A stretch of DNA of 64,000 bases from JARBUG01 sp035628915 (GCA_035628915.1 DASPIW010000057.1:62001-126000), one strand, 5' to 3'. Shown: positions 1 to 8,229, counted from the first letter of the stretch. Made by a program: numbers and translations. Notes: generated by a model from the letters alone, not told the origin.

Positions 1-1384
1 CGGAGATGATGATGTGGTTCTCCTCGTGGAACGCCTCCAGGATCACCGTGCCCTTGGCGGGCTTGCCGGTGCGCAGGCGGTCCATAGGCGCCTCGATCCC
101 ATGGTCGACGGCATTGCGCAGCAGGTGCATCATGGGATCGCCGATCTCTTCGATGACGGAGCGGTCCAGTTCGGTCTCCTGGCCCAGCACGACGAACTCG
201 ATCTCCTTGTTCGCCTTTTGGGCGGTATCGCGCACCATGCGGGGGAACTTGCGGAACAAGTTCTCGACCGGCAGCATGCGGGCCCGCTGGATTTCGTCCT
301 GCAGGTTGCTCGTCATGCGGCTGATCTGCGCCAGAGCGCTGGACATGACCTGGACGACTTCGTCGCCTTCCTTATCCATCTCCAGGCGGGTCAGCACCTG
401 GTTCAGACGCGTCCGCTCAATGACCAGTTCACCCACAAGGTTCATCAGGTTGTCGAGCACCTCGACGTTAACCCGCACCGTCCGCGACTCGTTCTTCCCG
501 ACTTTCGCCACGGCACCCTTATCGACTGTGCCGGCAGACTCCGACACTACGGGCGCTTCGACCAACTGCAGGGCGGCCGCGGCATCTTCCGAAACCGCCG
601 GTGGTGCGGAAACGGCAGAGACGGCGGAGAGCGCTACGATACCGGCTTCCGGCACCGACGCCAGCACGGCGCGAACCTTGTCGAGGGACTCGCCGGTAGC
701 GAGCAGGATCTTCAGGTCGTCGCCAATCCGGTCCTCCTCGACTTCCTGCTGCGTGGGCCACGAACGGATGATCTCGCCGACGTCGCCCATGGCCAGCAGC
801 GCCTGAAAGGCACGAACTGCGGGCATGGGGGAGTTCTTGTCCAGCAGCAGCACCGCCCAGAAGGTGTTCTTCCCACTCTGGCGGGCAGCGGTCAGCTTCT
901 GTTCTTCCTCGGCGGAGAGGGGAGGCGCATCCGAGGGAAGCGCGGCGGGCGCCTCCGGAGGAACCGGAGCGGCCTCCTGGGCAGGAGCGGCGTTGCCGTC
1001 GATCGCAGCCAGGCGGGCCATAATCGCAGCCGTGGTCACGCCGGACTCCTGGCCGGTGGCGATCTCTTCCTTGAAGGCCTGCAGCACGTCCAGACAGGCC
1101 AACAGGGTGTCGCCCACTGCAGTGGTCAGCGCTAGCTTACCCTTGCGAAGCTTATCCAGTACGTTCTCCATAGAATGGGTCACTTCTGCCATCTTCTTAT
1201 GGCCCAAGGTGGCAGAGGAGCCCTTGAGCGTATGGGCGGCGCGGAAAATCTCCTGGAGGTGTTCCGGGTTCTGCCCATCCTTCTCCAGCCTCAGAATGCC
1301 CGCTTCCATCGCCTGCAGCTGCTCTTCGGCCTCATCGAGGAACACCTTGATGTCCTCTGCCGACATGTCGAAGTCAAAGCCCAT
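1..1384 (-). CDS. cheA: Chemotaxis histidine kinase CheA (partial, N-terminal 461 codons)
   Basis: CheA autophosphorylates on histidine in response to chemoreceptors and passes phosphate to CheY/CheB at the polar signalling array. The ATG at 1384 sits behind an AGGAGG site. The translation begins with an HPt domain (FRAAHTLKGSSATLG, phospho-His near residue 51), then a CheY/CheB-binding P2-like segment, a dimerisation helix pair (ENLFRKFPRMVRD) and the kinase N-box (MMHLLRNAVDHGIE). The window ends shortly after the N-box, so the G-boxes and the CheW-like P5 domain lie outside it. It follows two cheW genes with a 14-nt gap and is surely co-transcribed with them. In Bacillus, cheA lies between flhG and sigD; here it is about 57 kb away. 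Confidence 0.95.
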   Translation of the reverse strand, partial: MGFDFDMSAEDIKVFLDEAEEQLQAMEAGILRLEKDGQNPEHLQEIFRAAHTLKGSSATLGHKKMAEVTHSMENVLDKLRKGKLALTTAVGDTLLACLDVLQAFKEEIATGQESGVTTAAIMARLAAIDGNAAPAQEAAPVPPEAPAALPSDAPPLSAEEEQKLTAARQSGKNTFWAVLLLDKNSPMPAVRAFQALLAMGDVGEIIRSWPTQQEVEEDRIGDDLKILLATGESLDKVRAVLASVPEAGIVALSAVSAVSAPPAVSEDAAAALQLVEAPVVSESAGTVDKGAVAKVGKNESRTVRVNVEVLDNLMNLVGELVIERTRLNQVLTRLEMDKEGDEVVQVMSSALAQISRMTSNLQDEIQRARMLPVENLFRKFPRMVRDTAQKANKEIEFVVLGQETELDRSVIEEIGDPMMHLLRNAVDHGIEAPMDRLRTGKPAKGTVILEAFHEENHIIIS

Positions 1385-1398
1385 CGCAGGTATCCCTC

Positions 1399-1860
1399 CT
1401 AGACGACCTTACGTTCTTCCCTTTGCAGCACCCGCGCCAGATCAAGCAAGATGATCAGGCGGCCGTCGACCTTCGCGACGCCATGCACATACTCGGAATC
1501 CACCTTCGAGAGAAGCTGCGAAGGCGGCTCAATGCTGCTCTGCGGGACCCGGAGGACTTCGAGCACGGCATCGACGACCATGCCAACCTGCCCGCCTTCC
1601 AGCTCGGCCACGGCAATGCGTGTCGCCTTGGTGGCGGCGGATACCGGCAGATTCAACCGGCGCCGCAGGTCGACCACCGGGATGACCCGGCCGCGCAGGT
1701 TGGTCACCCCTTCGATGTACTTGGGCGTCCTGGGAACCCGAGTGACTCGCTGCAAGGGGCTGACTTCCCGAACGACGGAAATATCAGCGCCATAAAGTTC
1801 ATGTCCGAGTTGAAACACGACCAGTTGCGTGATGATCTCGCGCTGCTCCTGCTGTGCCAC
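1399..1860 (-). CDS. cheW: Chemotaxis coupling protein CheW (copy 1)
   Basis: CheW is a cytoplasmic adaptor that couples methyl-accepting receptors to CheA. The 153-aa product is one CheW-like SH3 double-barrel domain: QLVVFQLGHELYGADIS at the N-terminus, then the family signature GVTNLRGRVIPVVDLR near residues 51-66 and a C-terminal LIILLDLARVL strand. Length and domain match stand-alone CheW. It lies between a second cheW and cheA on the same strand. Sequence divergence from the neighbour suggests the two serve different receptor sets or are functionally split rather than a recent duplication. Confidence 0.95.
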   Translation of the reverse strand: MAQQEQREIITQLVVFQLGHELYGADISVVREVSPLQRVTRVPRTPKYIEGVTNLRGRVIPVVDLRRRLNLPVSAATKATRIAVAELEGGQVGMVVDAVLEVLRVPQSSIEPPSQLLSKVDSEYVHGVAKVDGRLIILLDLARVLQREERKVV

Positions 1861-1893
1861 GATTGACTCCCTCCATTCGAGCCTGATGGGCCG

Positions 1894-2355
1894 CTACACA
1901 GCGGTCAGCTGTGCGTGGGCCAGAATGCGGCGGGCGTCAACCAGCACCACAAGCCGGTTTTCCCCCATCTTGATGATGCCGGAAACCATGGCGCCCGTGT
2001 GGGAGCCGGCTCGCAGAACAGGTGACGGCGGTGCGACATCGCCGGGGGACACGGTCTGGACTTCAGTCACATCATCAACGACGAAACCGGCACGGTGCCC
2101 GTCGACTTCCATGACGATGGTTTTTGAGTCAGCCAGGTCCTTGGATCTGGCCGTTCTGAACAGCCGCCCCAGATCCATGACCGGAATAATGTCGCCGCGC
2201 AGATTGATGACGCCCTCTACCATCGGCGGTGCTTCAGGCACAGGCGTCGGTTGGGACCATGGTCCCACCTCTTGCACAGCGGAAATACTGACTGCGTACT
2301 CTTCCTTGCCTACGCGGAAGACAACCACTTTCGTCTCCGCCTGCCCGGCCTCCAC
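1894..2355 (-). CDS. cheW: Chemotaxis coupling protein CheW (copy 2)
   Basis: Second CheW-type adaptor. The reading frame stays open to 2445, but the GTG at 2355 (VEAGQAETKVVVFRVG) has a GGGGGTG-type ribosome site just upstream and gives 153 aa, the same length as the neighbouring cheW, so I prefer it. Signature GVINLRGDIIPVMDLGRLF is followed by the conserved end NRLVVLVDARRIL. It heads the cheW-cheW-cheA set, 33 nt before the next gene. The roughly 200 nt upstream to the Spo0E-like gene holds a terminator hairpin but no promoter I can call firmly. No obvious SigD-type promoter was seen. Confidence 0.92.
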   Translation of the reverse strand: MEAGQAETKVVVFRVGKEEYAVSISAVQEVGPWSQPTPVPEAPPMVEGVINLRGDIIPVMDLGRLFRTARSKDLADSKTIVMEVDGHRAGFVVDDVTEVQTVSPGDVAPPSPVLRAGSHTGAMVSGIIKMGENRLVVLVDARRILAHAQLTAV

Positions 2356-2560
2356 GCATTTACACCCCCGTTTACATTCTCCAACTAAAATATGTAAGCA
2401 TGATTTCTGCGCTCTGTGATGGAATTCCTGCACCACAACAGGCAATTTGGACTACGACATTGATGTAAATTCCCAATGCTACTTACAGTTGCCATAGGTG
2501 GGGCGCAGGTGGAGATCGCGACCGGCGTGTTCGCCCCAGTGGGCGCTTGCGGACAAGAAG

Positions 2561-2592
2561 AAGCCCGGCAGGTGTAAGCCCGCCGGGCTTTT
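2561..2592 (-). terminator. Rho-independent terminator after the Spo0E-like gene
   Basis: An AGCCCGGC...GCCGGGCTT stem-loop just below the stop codon at 2599. On the minus strand it is followed by TTCTTCTTG. The plus side also has TTTT, so it may work in both directions. It separates the Spo0E-like gene from the cheW-cheA operon. Confidence 0.65.
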
Positions 2593-2598
2593 GTGATG

Positions 2599-2781
2599 TT
2601 AGCGCCGAATGAGTTCACGGTGGTTCTCCAATTCCCGCCGACCAATTTCGACAGCCAGCCTGTCAAATTTCTGGCTGATCGGCGTCAACTCCTGCAGGCG
2701 AACGGGGTCGTACCGTGGCCCCAGACCTTTGTGAAGTTGACGGCGCAGCTCTTCGATTTCCCGCAGCACGCTCGGTGACAC
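2599..2781 (-). CDS. Spo0E-like aspartyl-phosphate phosphatase
   Basis: Spo0E-family proteins are tiny two-helix phosphatases that dephosphorylate Spo0A~P and so delay sporulation. The GTG at 2781 has a GAGGAGG site seven bases upstream and gives 60 aa, the normal family size; the frame is open to 2823 but the longer form lacks a good site. Helix 1 (LREIEELRRQLHKG) and helix 2 carry SQKFDRLAVE, which matches the family SQxLDxLIxx signature, with Phe replacing the usual Leu. It is a single gene between dut and the chemotaxis operon, with a terminator behind it and Spo0A-box-like sequences ahead. The family call rests on motif and length and could not be checked by profile search. Confidence 0.72.
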   Translation of the reverse strand: MSPSVLREIEELRRQLHKGLGPRYDPVRLQELTPISQKFDRLAVEIGRRELENHRELIRR

Positions 2782-2869
2782 GGCACTCGCCTCCTCGCCC
2801 GCATCGATGACTGCCAACATCATAACACCATAAATGTTCTAGGTATAAATATCAAAGGTCCCTAGTAGA

Positions 2870-2925
2870 TAGGACTCTGGTCCTATTGTCGAATTGGGCG
2901 AATAGGACAAAAGACTCGTCGGACA
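2870..2925. promoter_or_regulatory. Palindrome and Spo0A-box-like sites upstream of the Spo0E-like gene
   Basis: A 16-nt inverted repeat, TAGGAC-N4-GTCCTA (2870-2885), is followed directly by TGTCGAA (2887-2893), an exact match to the core Spo0A box. Two weaker inverted versions lie at 2903-2909 and 2919-2925. These fill the gap between dut and the Spo0E-like start. Binding is inferred from consensus only. Confidence 0.4.
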
Positions 2926-2927
2926 AT

Positions 2928-3371
2928 TCATTGGGTGCCCGTGCTGCCAAAACCGCCCTGACGTTCGCCGCCGGCGGCATCAGCTTCCGTGATGAGGTAC
3001 TTCACAAAGATCCCCTGGGCGATCCGCTCTCCCGCCCCGACGGTGACGGCTGCCTGACCGAGGTTTGCCATGGCGACCATGATGTGACCTTCATTATCCG
3101 GGTTATCGGCGTAGTCGGCGTCAATGACGCCTACGCCATTGGCCAGCATGAGCCCGCGCTTAACCGCCAGGCTGCTGCGAATGGTCAGCAGCAGCACCTC
3201 GTCGGGCGCCATGTACGCCTTCAGGCCGGTGGGGATGAGGGCGACCCGCCCGGGCTCTATGACCGTGTCTGCGGCGGCTGCTAAGTCGTAGCCGGCGGAG
3301 CGGGCGGTCTTGCGCTGGGGAAGGGCGACGCCCGCGTGCGTGGAGATGGGAGCAAACCGACGGTCAGCCAT
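2928..3371 (-). CDS. dut: dUTP diphosphatase (dUTPase)
   Basis: Hydrolyses dUTP to dUMP and pyrophosphate, keeping uracil out of DNA and feeding dTMP synthesis; acts as a homotrimer. All five trimeric dUTPase motifs are present in order: AGYDLAAA, RSSLAVKRGL, GVIDADYADN (with the catalytic Asp), GERIAQGIF and the C-terminal GGFGSTG lid. The ATG at 3371 lies six bases after GAGGAGG and overlaps the preceding M16 peptidase stop by 8 nt (ATGGCTGA), so I prefer it to the longer frame start at 3392. The result is 147 aa, normal for the family. Motif 3 carries a slightly longer loop (ADNPDNEG) than usual. Confidence 0.95.
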   Translation of the reverse strand: MADRRFAPISTHAGVALPQRKTARSAGYDLAAAADTVIEPGRVALIPTGLKAYMAPDEVLLLTIRSSLAVKRGLMLANGVGVIDADYADNPDNEGHIMVAMANLGQAAVTVGAGERIAQGIFVKYLITEADAAGGERQGGFGSTGTQ

Positions 3372-4656
3372 GGGATACCTCCTCAAAGCCAAGGGATTTC
3401 AGGTCCAGCCGCCCGGCGACCGGTCCCACCAGGGAAAGCACTTTGGGCTGCTGCAGGAAGAGGCGGCCGGCCAGCGCTGCCACCTCGTCGGTGGTGACGC
3501 TGTTGATGCGGTCGATAATGTCGTCCGGGCTCAGGACGCGGCCCAGCGTCAGCTCCCCGCGCCCCAGTCTGGTCATGCGGCCGGAGGTGGATTCCAGGCT
3601 GAGCATGATCTGGCCCTTGAGCTGATCTTTGGCCTCCGCCAGTTCTTCCCGTTCGATGCCGCGCAAGCCCATTTGCCGGTACGCCGCGAGCACGAGCTCG
3701 AGCACCTGGTGAACCACAGCCGGCGAAACGCCGGCGTACACGCCGAAGTCGCCGGTCCGGCGGAAGCTGGTCTGATAGCTGTATACAGAGTAGGCCAGGC
3801 CCCGCTCCTCCCGGATCTCCTGGAAGAGCCGGCTGGAGGCGCCGCCGCCGAGCACCGTATTGATCAGGTGCAGGGCGTAGATCTCCTCGTGATCGTGGTG
3901 CAGGCCCGACATCCCGACCACCAGGTGGGCCTGCTCGGTCTCCTTCTCTCGGACCCTTGCCCGGGACTTGGCGGGCAGCACCGGTTCGTCGCCACAGATG
4001 ACCGGGGCGTCTGTCCCGGGCGTCGTCAGTTCGGCAAAGGCCTGCCCGACTTCGTGCACGACTTGCTGGTGCGAGAGGTGTCCGGCCGCGGCCACCACGA
4101 TGTTGTTCGCAGTGTAGTGGGCGTCGCGGTAAGCGAGGATGGTATCACGGGCGAGCCCCTGTACCGTCGCCGCCGTCCCGACGATGGGGCGGCCCAGGGC
4201 CTGGCCGGGCCACATTGCGGCGGTAAAGAGGTCGTGGACGAGGTCGTCGGGCACGTCCTCGTACATCTTGATCTCTTCCAGGATGACACCCTTCTCCTTG
4301 TCGATCTCCGCCGGGTCAAAGAGCGAGTGGAGCACCATGTCCGAGAGCACATCCACCGCGATGGGGAGGTGCTCGTCGAGCACTTTGGCGTAGAAGCAGG
4401 TGTGCTCCTTGCTGGTGAAAGCGTTCAGGCTGCCGCCCCGCCCATCGATCGCCTGGGCGATTTGCCTGGCCGACCGGGTCGCGGTGCCCTTGAAGAGCAT
4501 GTGCTCAATGAAGTGCGAAACGCCCATGACAGCCGGCTCCTCGCCGCAGCTGCCGGCGCCGACCCAGACCCCGACGGAGGCGCTCCGCACGTGGGGTATC
4601 TCTTCCGTGATGACGCGGAGACCCCCGGGCAGCGTTGTCATTTGGTAGAAGCTCAC
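3364..4656 (-). CDS. M16 family zinc peptidase (MlpA/PqqL-like)
   Basis: M16 (inverzincin) peptidase of the processing-peptidase type. The zinc site HFIEH is near residues 48-52 and the distal glutamate lies in GVILEEIKMYED. The C-terminal half has the inactive M16 domain with RGLAYSVYSY. About 430 aa is a typical single-chain length. I chose GTG at 4656, 13 nt after AAGGAGG; ATG at 4641 is a possible alternative. It sits between pnp and dut, as the homologue mlpA/ymxG follows pnpA in Bacillus. Its physiological substrate is not known from sequence. An inverted-repeat element occupies the gap to pnp. Confidence 0.92.
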   Translation of the reverse strand: MSFYQMTTLPGGLRVITEEIPHVRSASVGVWVGAGSCGEEPAVMGVSHFIEHMLFKGTATRSARQIAQAIDGRGGSLNAFTSKEHTCFYAKVLDEHLPIAVDVLSDMVLHSLFDPAEIDKEKGVILEEIKMYEDVPDDLVHDLFTAAMWPGQALGRPIVGTAATVQGLARDTILAYRDAHYTANNIVVAAAGHLSHQQVVHEVGQAFAELTTPGTDAPVICGDEPVLPAKSRARVREKETEQAHLVVGMSGLHHDHEEIYALHLINTVLGGGASSRLFQEIREERGLAYSVYSYQTSFRRTGDFGVYAGVSPAVVHQVLELVLAAYRQMGLRGIEREELAEAKDQLKGQIMLSLESTSGRMTRLGRGELTLGRVLSPDDIIDRINSVTTDEVAALAGRLFLQQPKVLSLVGPVAGRLDLKSLGFEEVSHG

Positions 4657-4686
4657 TTTGTGGTTTGCGCCTCCTTGTGCGGGAGT

Positions 4687-4795
4687 GGGAATGGGGAAAT
4701 CAGCCACGGAGGACGCGGTCCCATTCCGCGTTTGTCTTCAATTCCGTGTTCTCCGCGTCCTCCGCGTTCTCCGTGGCAAATTTCCCAATGCCCGT
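4687..4795. repeat. CCACGGAG inverted-repeat element, copy A
   Basis: Intergenic imperfect palindrome between pnp and the M16 gene. Left arm: GGGGAAATCAGCCACGGAGG then ACGCGG. Right arm, inverted: CCGCGTCCTCCGCGTTC then TCCGTGGCAAATTTCCC. It includes short tandem units of the type GNACNCGGA. Related copies occur at 12826-12982, 42806-43094 and 46578-46605. This copy is short and lacks the AT-rich core of copies B and C. Confidence 0.75.
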
Positions 4796-4804
4796 GTCGC
4801 ATAA

Positions 4805-4834
4805 TGTAAAGGTCGGGCGGTAGACCGCCCGACC
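4805..4834 (-). terminator. Terminator after pnp
   Basis: Perfect 10-bp stem GGTCGGGCGG / CCGCCCGACC with a TAGA loop at 4811-4834, 14 nt below the pnp stop. The minus strand continues TTTACATT. Confidence 0.75.
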
Positions 4835-4847
4835 CCTGGGGCTCAGC

Positions 4848-6974
4848 TTATTGGCCGGCCTTCTTTTTCTCTTCGCGCAGGACTTCCTTGCGGGAGAGGT
4901 TGATGCGGCCCAGCTTGTCAATCTCCGTGACCTTGACGGTGATTTCGTCGCCGACGTTGACCACGTCTTCGACTTTGTTCACCCGCTCCTCGGCCAGCTG
5001 GCTGATGTGGACCAGGCCTTCCTTGCCGGGCATGATTTCGACGAAAGCGCCGAAGTTCATGAGGCGGGTCACCTTGCCGACGTAGACCATGCCGGGCTCG
5101 GGATCCTTGGTGAGGCCCTCGATCATCCGAACGGCCTTCATGCCGGCCTCCTCGTTGATGGAGGCGATATGGATCGTGCCGTCATCCTCGATGTTAATCT
5201 CGACTTTGACGTTGCCGATCCGGGTGGACTCGATGATCTTGTTGATCGTGGAGCCGCCCTTGCCGATGACGTCGCGGATCTTGTCGGGATGGATCTTCAT
5301 GATGATGATGCGCGGGGCGTACCTGGACATCTCCTTGCGGGGCGCCGGCAGGACTTCGAGCATCTTCTCCATGATGAACATGCGGCCTTCCCTGGCCTGG
5401 CTGAGCGCCTTGCCCAGGATATCGCGACCGGTGCCGGAGATCTTCATATCCATCTGCAGGGCGGTGACGCCCTTGGCAGTCCCGGCGACCTTGAAGTCCA
5501 TGTCGCCCAAAGCGTCTTCGATGCCCTGGATATCGGTCAGAACGGCATAACGGCCCGTTTCGGCATCTTCAACCAGGCCCATGGCAACGCCCGCGACCGG
5601 CGCCTTGATGGGCACGCCGGCGGACATGAGCGACAGGGTCGAGCCGCAGACCGAGCCCATGGACGTGGAACCGTTGGACTCCAGGACTTCCGAGACGACC
5701 CGGATGGCGTACGGGAACTCGTCGTCCGGCGGGATGACCGGCTCGAGAGCACGCTCTGCCAGGGCGCCGTGGCCGATTTCGCGGCGGCCGGGGCCGCGCA
5801 TGGGCCGGGCTTCGCCGACGGAGAACGGCGGGAAGTTGTAATGGTGCATATACCGCTTCTCTTCCTCGAGGCTGAGGTCGTCCAGTTCCTGGACATCGCC
5901 CAGGGTGCCCAATGTGGTGACGCTCAGCACCTGGGTCTGGCCGCGCTGGAAGAGGCCGGAGCCGTGCGTACGTGGCAGCAGGTCGATGGCGCATTCGATG
6001 GGGCGGACGTCGGCCAGGCCGCGGCCGTCAGGCCGGATGCCTTCCTCGATGATCGCCTTGCGGACTTCCTTCTTGAGCACGGACTTCAGCACCCCGGCAA
6101 TCGCCTTCTGGCTGTCGGGGAACCGCTCGGCCAGCGCTTCCTGGACTTCCTGGCCCACGGCGGCGACCGCCTCTTCGCGCGCGAGCTTGTCCGGGTTGCG
6201 AACGGCCGTGCGCAGCTTCGCCGTGGCAAGCTCCTTGACGGCAACTTCCATGTCGGGCGCCGGGAGGGCGAGGTTCACTTCGCGCTTGGGCTTGCCCACT
6301 TCGGCCCGCATTTTGAGAATAGTCGGGATGATGGTGTTCTTGATGACATCGTGGCCGTAGAGGATAGCCTCGAGCATGATCTCCTCCGGCACTTCCTTGG
6401 CGCCGGCTTCGACCATGAGCACGGCCTGCTCGGTGGCCGCCACGACCAGGTGCATTTCGGACTGCGCCGCCTGCTCGGCCGTGGGGTTAATCACAAACTC
6501 CCCGTTTACACGACCGACGATCACGGCGCCAATCGGGCCTTCGAAAGGAATGTCGGAGATAGTCAGAGCCGCCGAGGCACCAACGATGCCCATGATTTCC
6601 GGAACGTTGTCCCCGTCGATCGACATGACAGTCACGACGATCTGGACGTCGTTGCGGTAGCCGTCGGGGAACAGGGGCCGGATGGGGCGGTCAGTGAGCC
6701 GGGCGGAGAGGATGGCTTTGGTGGTGGGCTTGCCTTCCCGGCGGAACCAGTTGCCGGGAATCTTACCGGCGGCGTAGAGCCGCTCTTCGTAGTCGACGGT
6801 CAGGGGGAAGAAATCGATGCCTTCACGGGGGGAAGCGCTGCCGACCACGGCGGCCAACACAACCGTGTCGCCATAGCGGACGAGTACGGCGCCGGAAGCC
6901 TGCTTAGCGAGGGCTCCCGTCTCGAGGGTCATGGTGCGACCGCCGAGCTCCATCGTATACCTATTGGGATTCAC
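4848..6974 (-). CDS. pnp: Polyribonucleotide nucleotidyltransferase (PNPase)
   Basis: Phosphorolytic 3'-5' exoribonuclease that degrades mRNA as a homotrimer. Two RNase PH domains are linked by an all-helical segment. These are followed by a KH domain (MKIHPDKIRDVIGKGGSTI) and an S1 domain (YVGKVTRLMNFGAFVE) near the C-terminus. The GTG at 6974 (VNPNRYTMELGG) lies six bases after AAGGAGG and gives 708 aa, the normal length; the longer open frame to 7166 adds low-complexity sequence with no site. The gene stands alone with its own terminator. In most bacteria it directly follows rpsO, but here a sigma/anti-sigma pair lies between them. Confidence 0.97.
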   Translation of the reverse strand: MNPNRYTMELGGRTMTLETGALAKQASGAVLVRYGDTVVLAAVVGSASPREGIDFFPLTVDYEERLYAAGKIPGNWFRREGKPTTKAILSARLTDRPIRPLFPDGYRNDVQIVVTVMSIDGDNVPEIMGIVGASAALTISDIPFEGPIGAVIVGRVNGEFVINPTAEQAAQSEMHLVVAATEQAVLMVEAGAKEVPEEIMLEAILYGHDVIKNTIIPTILKMRAEVGKPKREVNLALPAPDMEVAVKELATAKLRTAVRNPDKLAREEAVAAVGQEVQEALAERFPDSQKAIAGVLKSVLKKEVRKAIIEEGIRPDGRGLADVRPIECAIDLLPRTHGSGLFQRGQTQVLSVTTLGTLGDVQELDDLSLEEEKRYMHHYNFPPFSVGEARPMRGPGRREIGHGALAERALEPVIPPDDEFPYAIRVVSEVLESNGSTSMGSVCGSTLSLMSAGVPIKAPVAGVAMGLVEDAETGRYAVLTDIQGIEDALGDMDFKVAGTAKGVTALQMDMKISGTGRDILGKALSQAREGRMFIMEKMLEVLPAPRKEMSRYAPRIIIMKIHPDKIRDVIGKGGSTINKIIESTRIGNVKVEINIEDDGTIHIASINEEAGMKAVRMIEGLTKDPEPGMVYVGKVTRLMNFGAFVEIMPGKEGLVHISQLAEERVNKVEDVVNVGDEITVKVTEIDKLGRINLSRKEVLREEKKKAGQ

Positions 6975-7202
6975 TTTGGTCCTCCTTCTGTGCCTGGGAC
7001 CGGTGTGCATCGAACGGTACCCGCGCCGGACCGCCGTTTCCCGCAGGGAAATGGCGCCGTACGCCCGCCCGCTGGCCGCCTCCCGGCGGCTTGCCATCCT
7101 TTGGCACGTCTTATTCCTAACCTTGTTGGCTTCTACATCTGAAATAGCGTTTCCTGCCAACGCCAAGAATTATGCATAGGCCACGGGTAGAACCAGCAGG
7201 AA

Positions 7203-7230
7203 GAAGACGCCGGGGAGGTGCTCCCCGGCG
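7203..7230 (-). terminator. Terminator after the anti-sigma gene
   Basis: Perfect 10-bp stem CGCCGGGGAG / CTCCCCGGCG with a GTG loop at 7208-7230, eight bases below the stop at 7238. On the minus strand it is followed by TCTTCTTCCTG. The remaining ~230 nt to the pnp start is leader sequence in which I could not call a promoter. Confidence 0.7.
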
Positions 7231-7237
7231 ACAACTG

Positions 7238-7723
7238 CTACTTGCCCTTTTCTACCTGCGCCTGGTCGGAATACCGGAACGGCGCTGCCAGCTTGGCGAG
7301 GACGTCGCCAGGCTTGACGCCGCTGACGGCCTCGTTCAGCTTTAGAATGACAAAGCCCAGACCGCCGACGGTGATCAATAGCACCGCAGCGACTGCGGCG
7401 ACCTGGCCCAGAATCCACCGCGTGCGAACCCGTTTCACCTTGGGCTGTTCGTTGAGGATCAATGCTCTCGGTGCTGACTGGGACGAAATCTGCGCCAGCA
7501 CGGCGTCCACGGCATGCGGCACGGGCCCCAGGCTAATGCCGGCGGCGGCGCCCCTTAGCCGTGACAGCAGCTGCTCGGTCTCCTTGACTTCAGGCCCGCA
7601 GCGAGAGCAACGCTCCGCATGAGCGGCAAGTTCCGGTGGGAGGCTGAGCAGGCCCGTGGCCAGGGCTTCGTCCAGAACCGCTTGCACCCGCTGGCAGCTA
7701 CTTCCAATGGCGTGAGGCTTCAC
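7238..7723 (-). CDS. Membrane anti-sigma factor with zinc-finger (ZAS) motif
   Basis: Probable antagonist of the ECF sigma factor encoded just upstream. The GTG start at 7723 overlaps the sigma gene stop (GTGA) and has an AAAGGAGG site inside the end of the sigma gene, the usual arrangement for translationally coupled sigma/anti-sigma pairs. The 161-aa product has the zinc-binding H-x3-C-x2-C motif (HAERCSRC, residues 35-42) and one membrane span (about residues 100-127, VAAVAAVLLITVGGLGFVIL). A short extracytoplasmic tail follows. The signal it senses cannot be read from the sequence. Confidence 0.85.
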   Translation of the reverse strand: MKPHAIGSSCQRVQAVLDEALATGLLSLPPELAAHAERCSRCGPEVKETEQLLSRLRGAAAGISLGPVPHAVDAVLAQISSQSAPRALILNEQPKVKRVRTRWILGQVAAVAAVLLITVGGLGFVILKLNEAVSGVKPGDVLAKLAAPFRYSDQAQVEKGK

Positions 7724-8229
7724 CGCACTCCCTCCTTTCTGTTCGCCGCAAGCAGGCTGCGCATCCGGCAGAGAGCCGTATGGAGCCTGGATTTGACTGT
7801 GCCGTCCGGCACAGCCATGACGCTGGCAATCTGAGGAATGGTCAGGTCCTGGAAGAAGCGAAGCACCACTGTGGTTCGCTGCTCCTCGGGCAGTTCCTGC
7901 AGCGCCTGCACCAGTTCCCAGTCCGTCTCCGCCGGGAGGGCGCCCGCCTCTTCCCTTTCGACGTCCAGGCCGATAGGGGTGGTACGGGAACGATGGCGCC
8001 CCTGGTCGTAACACGCGTGAATCACGATGCGGGTAAGCCAGGCTCCGCCGGCATCGGCATCGTGAAGCTTATCGAAGTGACGGTAGGCCTTCAGCCCTGC
8101 CTCCTGGAGCGCGTCGGCGGCGTCGTGAGGGTTGCCGAGCAGGCCCAGGGCCGTCCGGAAAAGCCGCGGCGACATCTGCGAAAAGAGCGCCGTAAACGCC
8201 TCACGCCTGGCTGTGTCGGATGGAAGCAC
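7720..8229 (-). CDS. ECF-type RNA polymerase sigma factor
   Basis: Group IV sigma factor of 169 aa with region 2 (LFRTALGLLGNPHDAADALQ and following) and region 4 helix-turn-helix (LTIPQIASVMAVPDGTVKSR). Sigma-1.1 and region 3 are absent, as expected for the family. The start is a GTG with GAGGTG eight bases upstream. It is coupled to a ZAS-type anti-sigma gene, so it is probably held at the membrane until a signal arrives. The pair is inserted between rpsO and pnp. No ECF-style autoregulatory promoter was recognisable in the ~60 nt between the rpsO terminator and the start. Confidence 0.92.
   Translation of the reverse strand: MLPSDTARREAFTALFSQMSPRLFRTALGLLGNPHDAADALQEAGLKAYRHFDKLHDADAGGAWLTRIVIHACYDQGRHRSRTTPIGLDVEREEAGALPAETDWELVQALQELPEEQRTTVVLRFFQDLTIPQIASVMAVPDGTVKSRLHTALCRMRSLLAANRKEGVR

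Noticed and set aside
4851..7142. Plus-strand ~763-codon frame antisense to pnp, and similar long frames opposite polC
   Set aside because: Shadows caused by high GC at third codon positions. His/Asp/Val-rich translations without recognisable motifs.
7000..7166. N-terminal extension of PNPase up to 7166
   Set aside because: The extra ~64 residues are Arg-rich and non-conserved. The GTG at 6974 has an ideal AAGGAGG site and gives the usual family length.
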